The notes under the pieces are model-generated. The model had not been told where the DNA came from. It made no database searches and saw only the letters and a list, made by a program, of their open reading frames with translations. A DNA stretch of 8,348 nt from an uncultured Bacillota bacterium (GTDB taxonomy: Bacteria; Bacillota; UBA994; UBA5500), in NCBI GenBank assembly GCA_937874815.1, contig CALNBW010000054.1, positions 1-8,348 of the forward strand, read 5' to 3'. Made by a program: the position numbers and the translations under genes. Below are positions 1 through 5,594 of this stretch, one piece after another. How positions within the stretch are numbered: the stretch's first letter is position 1; every line of letters begins with the position of its first letter.

Positions 1-366
1 CACGTCGTCTGTGTAGGCTGCTAGTTTTCCGCCCACAGCGTCGGCTATGGCCCCAGCTACTGCTGCTAGTGGGCCTACGCCAGCGCTGGCGGCTGCCTGG
101 GCCATTCTCTGCACAAGAGCCGGTGCATTGGAGGGTACCGCAACCGGGCTGAGGCTAGTCAGGAAATGCGGGGCATAGCGTGCATACTCAATCAAATCCT
201 GCCGCGCCCGACTTAGCTCGCTTCTGGCCAGATCCGCCAGGCCTTTAGCAGTATAGACCATAAGATCAGATTCCTGCTCCCATACATGGTACGGCTGTAA
301 GTCAGGGGAGCAAACTTGCTGCCGATAGGCATGATTGGGGGCAGAGACCAGTTGCTCGTCACTCAT
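1..366 (-). CDS. UPF0280 (COG2122) family protein, N-terminal 122 residues, cut by window edge
   Basis: This gene starts at an ATG (364-366) that overlaps the stop of the preceding homocysteine-synthesis gene by 8 bases (ATGAGTGA), so the two are almost certainly translationally coupled; an AGGA lies about 8 bases upstream. The visible 122 residues match my recollection of UPF0280, a family distantly related to ApbE: a hydrophilic start, APHFLTSLSP at about 65-74, an AP..V..M segment at 81-88, and the glycine/alanine-rich VGPLAAVAGAIAD at 97-109. The family is about 230-250 residues, so roughly half is missing beyond position 1; nothing suggests a break inside the window. In methanogens and some anaerobic bacteria UPF0280 proteins accompany HcyBio proteins, and a Methanosarcina member has been linked to sulfur handling in homocysteine synthesis (from memory). 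The family name is secure; the biochemical role is inference from pairing. Confidence 0.88.
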   Translation of the reverse strand, partial: MSDEQLVSAPNHAYRQQVCSPDLQPYHVWEQESDLMVYTAKGLADLARSELSRARQDLIEYARYAPHFLTSLSPVAVPSNAPALVQRMAQAAASAGVGPLAAVAGAIADAVGGKLAAYTDDV

Positions 367-1519
367 GGTCAACATCCTGCAAACAGTGTTGTTCAGCTAC
401 TAAGGGCAAGCGCTTAACCGGCCTTTCCACAACGAAATCCCCCCGCTGCAGCCACTCTTTCAGCAATTGCGCGATAGCCCGTGCTTTAGGCAAACTGGAA
501 AAGGACGCCGTCTTGACCCGTTTCCCCGCTATTTCCACCTCGCCGCTCTGTAACTCGGCATAGCTAACCCGCCTAATCACTGGCCGCTTACGTTCAGCCA
601 CTCCATAGTCAACTACATTCGTGTAGATCTCGCGGTTGGTGATAGCCGTAAAACGTAACATCTCTTCATCCAAGATGGGAATAGGAATACCAATGCCAAC
701 AAACAGGGTTACCCCGTAGCCGGGGAAAATGCCCGCCCGTAAGAACTCACTACTCATGGCTTTGAGATCACCAATAACGGCTATAGTGCCTGCGCCCCCA
801 ATGGGCACACCATTAGCTCCCCGCCCCTGATTGGGATTATGTTGTGTCCCCTCCCAGGCCACGAACCCTTCTGCCCCAGCGAGGAAAATGCGGGTACCAA
901 CACCGATAGTGCGATAATAAGGATCGTTCAGGAGAGGGCTAAGCTCGCCTGACGTAGAATAGGTAACGTTGCCAAAATTTGGCTGCAGGGTACCCATGTA
1001 ACTGTGTAGCGTGCGCTCAGAGCTATTGGTAGCAGCCGCGTAATTCTGGTACGCATTGCGTGGGTTAAACAAGTAAGCTTGATTTAGGCTAGCTTTGCTA
1101 ATGCGTGTTTTGATTTCAGTACGCGGGTAGCAGTCAGTAGCATAAGCCTTAGCCACCAACTCGATTTCCTTGCCGTTAACTAGATCCTCGATTACATGAG
1201 CTCCACCATAGGACATATCTTGCCCTTTTGCCAGCTCCGTGGCCCCAATATAGGCGTCTACAGCCGCAATGCCGGCGTAAGCCGGAACCCCATTGAGGCT
1301 AACCTCCGTCATCCGCATCGGTGGGTCGGTATGGCCGAAGTTCAGGAAGGCCCCACTAGAACACATAGGAGCAAAAGTAGCTGTAGTTACGACATCAACA
1401 GTACGCGCTACCTCTTTTTCACCATGCTGTTTTACTAAGCCAATCACTTCCTCGGCTGTAACAATTACAGCCTGGCCAGTCTTGATTCTGGCATTGATCT
1501 CGTCATAGGTCTTCTGCAT
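359..1519 (-). CDS. Homocysteine biosynthesis protein, HcyBio (DUF39) family, L-aspartate semialdehyde sulfurtransferase type
   Basis: The 386-residue protein belongs to the DUF39/HcyBio family, known from Methanosarcina acetivorans MA1821, which with a NIL/ferredoxin partner makes homocysteine from aspartate semialdehyde and sulfur without O-acylhomoserine. Supporting features are the FAPMCSSGAFLNFGH segment (about 49-63) with Cys53, the ATDCYPR segment with Cys130, the VGTRIFLAGAEGFVAWEGTQHNP stretch in the middle (about 207-229), and a glycine-rich segment ending near 270. Cys53 and Cys130 sit where I recall the two persulfide-carrying cysteines of MA1821. It is a soluble cytoplasmic protein with no signal peptide. 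The ATG start at 1517-1519 is supported by GGAGGT at 1526-1531. A sigma-A promoter and SAM-I riboswitch lie directly upstream, which independently supports a methionine-pathway role. The NIL/4Fe-4S partner is not in the window; the next gene is UPF0280. No CBS or ferredoxin domain is fused to it. Confidence 0.93.
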   Translation of the reverse strand: MQKTYDEINARIKTGQAVIVTAEEVIGLVKQHGEKEVARTVDVVTTATFAPMCSSGAFLNFGHTDPPMRMTEVSLNGVPAYAGIAAVDAYIGATELAKGQDMSYGGAHVIEDLVNGKEIELVAKAYATDCYPRTEIKTRISKASLNQAYLFNPRNAYQNYAAATNSSERTLHSYMGTLQPNFGNVTYSTSGELSPLLNDPYYRTIGVGTRIFLAGAEGFVAWEGTQHNPNQGRGANGVPIGGAGTIAVIGDLKAMSSEFLRAGIFPGYGVTLFVGIGIPIPILDEEMLRFTAITNREIYTNVVDYGVAERKRPVIRRVSYAELQSGEVEIAGKRVKTASFSSLPKARAIAQLLKEWLQRGDFVVERPVKRLPLVAEQHCLQDVDHE

Positions 1520-1554
1520 GCTTCTACCTCCGTTTGGCCTAAGGTTATCTACGC

Positions 1555-1589
1555 AAAAAAATAACCTCTTTTCCGGCGAGAAAAGAGGT
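1555..1589 (-). terminator. Intrinsic terminator of the SAM-I riboswitch
   Basis: On the minus strand, bases 1589-1580 (ACCTCTTTTC) pair perfectly with 1573-1564 (GAAAAGAGGT) around a six-base loop, a 10-bp stem. This is followed by TTATTTTTTT. It lies between the SAM aptamer and the HcyBio start codon, the expected place for the expression platform. Ligand binding should favour this hairpin and stop transcription before the coding region. I did not confirm a unique antiterminator pairing; the 3' strand of aptamer helix P1 with the upper terminator strand is the likely alternative. Confidence 0.92.
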
Positions 1590-1596
1590 CAAAAGA

Positions 1597-1710
1597 ACAT
1601 CTTATCTGCCAGGGGTCACCTACGACCTCTGCAGGAGTTAGCACCTTGGCGCACGCGCTAGGTTGCCGGGTTTCATCGGGCCAGTCCCTCCACCACTCTT
1701 GATAAGAACA
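1597..1710 (-). ncRNA. SAM-I (S-box) riboswitch aptamer
   Basis: Read on the minus strand, this leader carries the conserved S-box core in order. Helix P1 is formed by TCTTATC (1707-1701) and GATAAGA (1606-1600). The 5' strand is followed by AAGAGTGGTGGAGGGACTGG, then the kink-turn and junction bases GATGAAACCCGGCAACC, a P3 hairpin (GCGC-GT-GCGC core) closing at AAGGTGC, and the conserved TAACTCCTGCAGA before helix P4. A terminator follows immediately. S-box RNAs bind S-adenosylmethionine and normally switch off methionine and cysteine genes when it is abundant. Here the controlled gene is a HcyBio homocysteine-synthesis gene with its UPF0280 partner, so end-product control of the pathway is the natural reading. 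Confidence 0.97.
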
Positions 1711-1730
1711 CTGCGTATTTAATTGTTCCC

Positions 1731-1759
1731 ATTATAAGGGGCCCAGTCAGGGCTGTCAA
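1731..1759 (-). promoter_or_regulatory. Sigma-A promoter of the riboswitch-HcyBio-UPF0280 operon
   Basis: On the minus strand TTGACA (1759-1754) and TATAAT (1736-1731) are both perfect consensus hexamers separated by exactly 17 bases. Transcription should start near 1724, about 15 bases before the SAM aptamer. Because the core promoter is so strong, control probably lies mainly with the riboswitch. The -35 hexamer sits 20 bases after the stop of the upstream hemolysin III gene. Confidence 0.93.
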
Positions 1760-1778
1760 CAGTAACGTGCTGTTAAAT

Positions 1779-2432
1779 TTAACCTAAAGCCGGGAGGTAG
1801 CGCAATACGCTTAGAAAATGACTAAAGCTACCGGCTAACACAAAAAGATGCCAAATCTCATGAAAGCCGAACACACCCGGTAAGGGATTCGGTTTTTTGG
1901 TGGCATAAATGACGGCCCCTAGGCTGTACATCAGCCCGCCAATGGCCAACCAAACGAGGGCACCGCCCGGCAATGAACGTACCAAAGGTGCCGCAGCAAC
2001 CACGATCGCCCACCCCATAGCCAAGTACAAGCCTGTGGTAAGCCAACGCGGCGCATCGATCCAGAAGATGGAGAAAAGGATGCCAAGGATCCCGATTCCC
2101 CAGATGACGCCTAGCAGCCAAAAACCCCAGGGTCCCCGCAGTGGTCCTAAGCAAAAGGGAGTATAGGTGCCTGCTATCAATACGAAGATCATAGTGTGAT
2201 CCAGGCGGCGCAGATTCTGAATGACACGGGCACTAGCCTGCACAATGTGGTAAATGGCGCTGCTCGTGTATAACAGAATGAGGCTAACCCCAAAAACAGT
2301 GAAGGAAACTATCTGCCAAACGTTACCCTGCTGGATTGCCACCCAGAGTAACCATGCCAAAGCTCCCACTGACAGGATTGCTCCTAAGAGATGCGTCAAA
2401 CCACTGATTGGATCTCTAAACCTTTTACGCAT
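1779..2432 (-). CDS. Hemolysin III / PAQR-family seven-helix membrane protein
   Basis: The 217-residue protein has seven hydrophobic segments and the hemolysin III (PF03006, YqfA/YplQ-like) signature. This comprises DPISGLTHLLGAIL at the N terminus, SSAIYHI with His62, LDHTMIFVLIAGTYTP with Asp78 (78-92), and a C-terminal FGFHEIWHLFVLAGSFSHF with His191 and His195. His62, Asp78, His191 and His195 match the putative metal-binding set that the family shares with eukaryotic PAQR receptors. Length is normal for the bacterial family. The ATG at 2430-2432 is preceded by AAGGAGGT (2443-2450) at good spacing. The true bacterial function is uncertain: the hemolysin label comes from one Bacillus cereus protein, and other members are linked to membrane lipid homeostasis. 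It lies 91 bp after the chemoreceptor gene with no clear terminator between, so partial co-transcription is possible. Confidence 0.93.
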   Translation of the reverse strand: MRKRFRDPISGLTHLLGAILSVGALAWLLWVAIQQGNVWQIVSFTVFGVSLILLYTSSAIYHIVQASARVIQNLRRLDHTMIFVLIAGTYTPFCLGPLRGPWGFWLLGVIWGIGILGILFSIFWIDAPRWLTTGLYLAMGWAIVVAAAPLVRSLPGGALVWLAIGGLMYSLGAVIYATKKPNPLPGVFGFHEIWHLFVLAGSFSHFLSVLRYLPALG

Positions 2433-2475
2433 TTGTCTCTCAACCTCCTTGACTAGCTAAGCACACCCCAATAAT

Positions 2476-2504
2476 ATCATATTGTTACCAACATTTTGCG
2501 ACAG
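2476..2504 (-). promoter_or_regulatory. Possible promoter of the hemolysin III gene
   Basis: On the minus strand TATGAT (2481-2476) lies 17 bases from CTGTCG (2504-2499). The -10 is a good match, the -35 only partial. It sits in the AT-rich gap between the chemoreceptor stop and the hemolysin III ribosome binding site. It is a candidate only; read-through from the chemoreceptor gene could also supply expression. Confidence 0.3.
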
Positions 2505-2523
2505 CCCCACTAAAAAGCCTACG

Positions 2524-4266
2524 TTACTCTAGGTGGAAATTATGTACAAGCCGTTCTAACAGTGCCGCCAAGTTCCTCAGTTCGCTGGCTGCAGCTGCAA
2601 CCTCCTGCACCCCAGCGGTCTGCTCCTCTGTGGCAGCAGATATCTCTTCGGCACCAGCAGAGTTCTCTTCTAAGATAGTTGACATCGCACTGACTACCGC
2701 TAACAGATCATCACTATGACGCCCCAATTCGGCGCCTAGACGCCTGAACTGCTGCGCCTCCTGTTCTGTATCTGTAGCAATGGAGGCGATAGTAGCTAAT
2801 CCAGCCATAGAGTCTCTGATAGTCGCAACTTGCCCCTGTATTTCAACAGCCTCTACAGCCATTGCCTCATTGGCAGCGTTTGTTTCGGCTTGCATTGTTT
2901 CTATCAAGCCAGTGATGTTGGTCGCCGCGTCCCGAGATTCATCCGCTAAGTTGCGCACAGCGTCGGCTACTACAGCAAAACCACGACCTTGCTCACCGGC
3001 GCGCGCGGCCTCGATGCTCGCATTCAAGGCTAGCAGATTGGTCTGTTTAGCAACACCCTGAATTAGCTCCACAATCTCTCCCACTTGATGGCAGCGATCG
3101 GAGAGCGCTCCTATTACCTGCGTAAAGCCGCCCACTCTTTGCGCCACCCGGTCAAGCAGCTGCACAGCCTGATCGGCCGCGACCACACCTTGCTCGGCCG
3201 CTGCTGCTGTCTGCCCAGTGGCCTCTAAAGTCACGTTCGCGGAACGCGCAGCCGTGCTAGCCGCCGTCTGCAAGGAAATAGCTACGTCAGAAAGGTCTTG
3301 CATCCGTTCCGAAGCATCACTGCCACCTTGCGCAACAGCCTGAATGGAAATAGCAATATGTTCAGCTGCCTGGCCACTCTCATCGGCAGATGCAGCCAAA
3401 ATATCGCTAGCATGTGTCATATTTGTCACCTGCTCTTGAATTTTGCCTAGCATTTCCCGCAGGCTCGCGGCCATTCTGGCGAGTGACACTGCCAAGGTGC
3501 CTATTTCATCGCTGCTTTGATGCTGTATATTAATATTACGCAGATCACCAGCGGCAATAGCCTCCGCGACTGCCGCCATCCGTCCGATGGGCTGAGCAAT
3601 TCCCTTGTGCATTAAGAAAGCAGCAGCGATTGCGGCCAACACACTGATGATACTGGTGATAACCATGGCATTAACAGCTCGCTGGTTAATTGCCTCACTT
3701 TCAGCCTGCAGCCCATGAACGTAGACATCCTCTGCCTCGATCATCTCGTCTAGTAAAGCCTGCACTTCTTTAACGGCTACTGCAGTTTCATACGTGTAAA
3801 CATCAACGGCCTCACGGGTTTTTCCCGCTCGATAAAGCTCCAGAACCTTTTGCCCCGTTTCATGCACCTGCTTATGGGCTACACCTAAGGCTTCGTAGAT
3901 CTCGGAGTTCCGGTCTCCCCGATCTTGGGAGGCACTAGTAACAGCGTTAACGCCAGTAGAACTGTCTTCTTCGCGAGATATAGGTGTAGAAGAATAATAC
4001 CATTGCCCCAGTCCACACTCCGTATGGGACGTCAGTTTTTCCGGCACTTTGCCGAACACGAACATGTCGCTAAACTGATCCACCCAATGCAAATGGTCGT
4101 TTTCTTTTTCCACCATAAACTTCTGAAACTCTAGTGCTTCACTGATTTGGTGATGAATCTGCCCATTCTTCTGCAATGAATTGTAAGATACCACTCCAGA
4201 TGCAGTAGAAAGTAAGATTAAAACCATAAAAGTAAGCCCCAATTTACCTACAACTGATAATCGCAT
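2524..4266 (-). CDS. Methyl-accepting chemotaxis protein with an extracytoplasmic CZB-like zinc-binding domain
   Basis: This chemoreceptor is 580 residues from the ATG at 4264-4266, which has AGGGGG (4276-4281) nine bases upstream; an in-frame TTG at 4314 would add 16 residues but has no ribosome binding site. Order: TM1 (about 7-27), sensing domain (28-200), TM2 (201-220), HAMP (about 221-274), then the coiled-coil signalling domain with its hairpin tip at about 398-439 (GVAKQTNLLALNASIEAARAG), which contacts CheA and CheW. The sensing domain has the CZB pattern: HLHW (His58, His60), CGLGQWYY (Cys84) and AHKQVH (His131, His135), matching the three-His/one-Cys zinc site of that fold. Most CZB domains I know are cytoplasmic, so this position is unusual. 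A typical EEISAATEEQ methylation-type segment is present near the C terminus. There is no C-terminal CheR-binding pentapeptide. The tip reads ADAVRNLA where most receptors have ADEVR. The ligand is unknown; zinc or an oxidant that attacks the zinc-cysteine are guesses. Confidence 0.95.
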   Translation of the reverse strand: MRLSVVGKLGLTFMVLILLSTASGVVSYNSLQKNGQIHHQISEALEFQKFMVEKENDHLHWVDQFSDMFVFGKVPEKLTSHTECGLGQWYYSSTPISREEDSSTGVNAVTSASQDRGDRNSEIYEALGVAHKQVHETGQKVLELYRAGKTREAVDVYTYETAVAVKEVQALLDEMIEAEDVYVHGLQAESEAINQRAVNAMVITSIISVLAAIAAAFLMHKGIAQPIGRMAAVAEAIAAGDLRNINIQHQSSDEIGTLAVSLARMAASLREMLGKIQEQVTNMTHASDILAASADESGQAAEHIAISIQAVAQGGSDASERMQDLSDVAISLQTAASTAARSANVTLEATGQTAAAAEQGVVAADQAVQLLDRVAQRVGGFTQVIGALSDRCHQVGEIVELIQGVAKQTNLLALNASIEAARAGEQGRGFAVVADAVRNLADESRDAATNITGLIETMQAETNAANEAMAVEAVEIQGQVATIRDSMAGLATIASIATDTEQEAQQFRRLGAELGRHSDDLLAVVSAMSTILEENSAGAEEISAATEEQTAGVQEVAAAASELRNLAALLERLVHNFHLE

Positions 4267-4416
4267 GCGTGAATACCCCCTGTTAAGTCCAAGCTGATAG
4301 TTGCTGCGCAACAATCACTTTATTTACCCGTAACGCCCCAGGCGCTGCTAGGTAGTAACAGAAACCATTACCAATAACCAATTCGTTATCAAGGTAACTT
4401 CTCCTGCTAACATGAC
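4267..4416 (-). other. Chemoreceptor leader, no confident promoter found
   Basis: This stretch separates the terminator at 4417-4457 from the chemoreceptor start. It contains the AGGGGG ribosome binding site and two short inverted repeats on the minus strand: GTTGC-GCA-GCAAC near 4298-4312, and a GCGCC/GGCGT pair near 4332-4345. I found no convincing sigma-A hexamer pair; TTGATA near 4390 lacks a matching -10. I also found no TAAA/GCCGATAT sigma-D motif and no c-di-GMP (GEMM) aptamer core. Confidence 0.4.
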
Positions 4417-4457
4417 AAAAAAAAATGCCTTTGCACCTAACCAAGTGCGCAGGCATA
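4417..4457 (-). terminator. Intrinsic terminator after the duplicated MurE tail
   Basis: On the minus strand ATGCCT (4456-4451) pairs with AGGCAT (4430-4425) and GCAC (4448-4445) with GTGC (4436-4433), separated by a 2-by-2 internal loop, with an eight-base apical loop. The run of nine T residues makes a strong terminator. It begins 14 bases after the stop codon of the partial MurE copy, the normal distance for a gene's own terminator. It also precedes the chemoreceptor, so it should block read-through into it unless it acts as an attenuator. Confidence 0.8.
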
Positions 4458-4470
4458 TTTGCAGCAAACA

Positions 4471-4562
4471 TTATAGGCTATTGTGCCGTTTTTCCCAGTA
4501 GCGCCGTGCTATTTCCGGGTCGTAAAACGGGAAGGAATACTCGCCGCAGTTGAAAGGGATTT
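4471..4562 (-). pseudogene. Duplicated 3' fragment of murE (last 29 codons)
   Basis: This fragment encodes IPFNCGEYSFPFYDPEIARR and the residues after it, the same as the C terminus of the full MurE at 5578-7011, then ends at TAA (4471-4473) right after HNSL. The full gene instead continues with SLCD. The only base difference in the shared stretch is a synonymous CAC/CAT histidine codon. An open frame in phase with it extends upstream to a GTG at 4680, giving a 69-codon chimeric ORF whose first 39 residues are unrelated to MurE. The GTG has no clear ribosome binding site and the fragment lacks all Mur ligase catalytic parts, so I call it a remnant. Confidence 0.85.
4475..4562. repeat. 88-bp direct repeat, copy 1 (murE tail)
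   Basis: Identical to 5594-5681 except at one position (4483 G against 5602 A), at a constant offset of 1119 bp and in the same orientation. Identity stops abruptly at both ends: 4474 T against 5593 A, and 4563 T against 5682 C. Confidence 0.97.
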
Positions 4563-4810
4563 TAGCGGGATGAATCCTGCCCTCCCTGCTGTAGGACTTG
4601 GGAACCATGTGTGCCAGCAGCAACATCATCGTAAGGCTTGCAGTCCCCATAGGTAGAGCTGGATAAAAGGCGAAGCCCACCGACTAGATAGTCCACTTTT
4701 AACTCTTCCCATCGTTGTACGAAATCCCCATTTCCATCGTACTGCGCATGAACGTCACACTCGTAAGCGTACTCCGTCTCGACAAACCGCCCTCCATAGC
4801 TGCCTACCAT
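4562..4810 (-). CDS. Unrecognised 82-residue ORF, possibly a gene fragment
   Basis: An open frame starts at ATG 4808-4810, with only a weak GGGGAT-like site 4-5 bases upstream, and stops exactly at the junction with the duplicated MurE tail. It begins MVGSYGGRFVETEYAYEC and is mostly hydrophilic, with no transmembrane segment or motif I recognise. The stop is created by bases spanning the repeat boundary (TAA at 4564-4562), which suggests the original gene was longer and was truncated when the repeat was formed. Alternatively, a -1/+1 shift near 4680 would join its first half to the frame that runs into the MurE tail. It faces away from the plus-strand gene at 4965 across a 154-bp AT-rich gap. 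I cannot assign a function, and it may not be expressed. Confidence 0.35.
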   Translation of the reverse strand: MVGSYGGRFVETEYAYECDVHAQYDGNGDFVQRWEELKVDYLVGGLRLLSSSTYGDCKPYDDVAAGTHGSQVLQQGGQDSSR

Positions 4811-4964
4811 ACATCCCCAAGTAATTCTGTCGAACTATGTCGACAAACAAAAATAAAAAATTAAATATTTGATGGTGATAAACTAACCACTTGAAGGATA
4901 AAAAAGAATAGTGTATTCTTTAGGTAGTTGAGCAAGGGTAACATAAACGCACTTTCAAGAGGAG
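4811..4964. other. AT-rich divergent intergenic region
   Basis: This gap lies between the minus-strand 82-residue ORF and the plus-strand 209-residue ORF. It is clearly richer in A and T than its neighbours. It holds a plus-strand promoter candidate, a 19-base palindrome, a short direct repeat (TGTCGA at 4828 and 4837), and the ribosome binding site AGGAGGT at 4960-4966. No convincing minus-strand promoter was found. Confidence 0.6.
4891..4919 (+). promoter_or_regulatory. Candidate promoter of the 209-residue ORF with an overlapping palindrome
   Basis: TTGAAG (4891-4896) and TATTCT (4914-4919) are 17 bases apart, each matching four of six consensus bases. The perfect inverted repeat AAAGAATA-GTG-TATTCTTT (4903-4921) covers the -10 hexamer and part of the spacer, the classic position for a repressor operator. 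The repeat is seen directly; the promoter and operator roles are inferred. Confidence 0.5.
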
Positions 4965-4966
4965 GT
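4960..4966 (+). promoter_or_regulatory. Ribosome binding site pointing to an ATA codon
   Basis: AGGAGGT is a near-perfect Shine-Dalgarno sequence. Seven bases downstream, where ATG would be expected, the sequence is ATA (4974-4976), in frame with the 209-residue ORF. A single G-to-A change in an ATG would produce this. Confidence 0.6.
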
Positions 4967-5594
4967 GGCACCTATAAGAAGGTGGGCAATATTTGCCCTA
5001 TGCGCCGTCGCTATTCCCTCTGTAGGCTTTGTTTACTGGATTGCAGAATCTGAACCCTCTGTGCAGATGTTTGTAGCTCCTTCTATAGCTAATCATCCAC
5101 ATCTGTTAATAGCTTTTACCCTTCGCTTTCCATCCAAAATCTACAGTAGATTTGTGCGGTTTCAAGATGCTTGCTATACAGATGCCGGGGTGAGATTTCA
5201 GCAGGAAAGGGCCTGGATATATGAGGAATTGCTTTGGGCGGGTACATCAGCAGATGAAAGCACTATGACTGATCTGGTAGAAATAGATAACTACGCCCCC
5301 AAGGGGAAGGAATACATCTCATTTATGTTCAAATTACGAGATAACGCTTACGTTGGTCCATCCAATGCCCCCTTGAAGCTCAGTACCGGGCCCTACAAGG
5401 TCACTTTGCGCTACAAGGTACTCTGGTTTTCCCGCATAAAAGAGTTCTCCTACGGGGAACCGATGAAGTACGCCGTTCTCCCCCTAAGCAACTATCCCGG
5501 TCGGCTTAGCTCATCGTTAGAAAAAAGCACCTCCCTGTTAGCTATGTGGACTAACATTGGAGGTGCTCTTTGTTGTTTTAGTCACACAGGCTAA
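4965..5594 (+). CDS. Unrecognised membrane-anchored or secreted protein, unusual start
   Basis: The open frame gives up to 209 residues. It begins with basic residues (RR) and a hydrophobic stretch at about 8-26, a signal peptide or membrane anchor, followed by a mixed polar and beta-rich region, so the body probably lies outside the membrane. I recognise no family. The only standard start that keeps the signal segment is GTG at 4965, but it lies inside the Shine-Dalgarno sequence AGGAGGT (4960-4966). That site is instead ideally placed, seven bases away, for ATA at 4974-4976. Either a rare ATA start is used or the start codon was lost. At the other end the frame runs through the MurE operon terminator (5526-5567) and overlaps the convergent murE stop by 17 bases. 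The last 25-30 residues may therefore be a read-through tail on a truncated gene. It lies inside the segment flanked by the 88-bp repeats. Confidence 0.55.
   Translation: MAPIRRWAIFALCAVAIPSVGFVYWIAESEPSVQMFVAPSIANHPHLLIAFTLRFPSKIYSRFVRFQDACYTDAGVRFQQERAWIYEELLWAGTSADESTMTDLVEIDNYAPKGKEYISFMFKLRDNAYVGPSNAPLKLSTGPYKVTLRYKVLWFSRIKEFSYGEPMKYAVLPLSNYPGRLSSSLEKSTSLLAMWTNIGGALCCFSHTG
5521..5567 (-). terminator. Terminator of the femX-murE operon, possibly bidirectional
   Basis: AGCACCTCC (5526-5534) pairs with GGAGGTGCT (5559-5567), and TGTTAG (5536-5541) pairs with CTAACA (5551-5556), forming a long two-part stem around a nine-base loop. On the minus strand it is followed by six T residues, a strong terminator 11 bases after the murE stop. 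On the plus strand the tail is CTTTGTTGTTTT, weaker but possibly active. It lies inside the reading frame of the convergent 209-residue ORF. Confidence 0.88.

Noticed and set aside
1858..2154. 98-codon minus-strand ORF overlapping hemolysin III in another frame
   Set aside because: The hemolysin III frame carries all family motifs; this is a frame shadow.
2780..3061. Plus-strand 93-codon ORF opposite the chemoreceptor
   Set aside because: It is antisense to the most conserved coding part of the receptor and is a shadow of its codon bias.
4283..4471. 62-codon minus-strand ORF starting at an ATG that overlaps the MurE-fragment stop
   Set aside because: It has no ribosome binding site, runs through a strong terminator including its T run, and has no recognisable sequence.
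4267..4475. Possible c-di-GMP (GEMM) riboswitch before the chemoreceptor, suggested by GGTGCAAAGGC
   Set aside because: The rest of the GEMM core is absent, and the matching bases are explained by the terminator stem.
4828..4845. TGTCGAACTATGTCGACA as a LexA-type SOS box
   Set aside because: The GAAC/GTTC spacing and arms do not fit the CGAAC-N4-GTTCG consensus.
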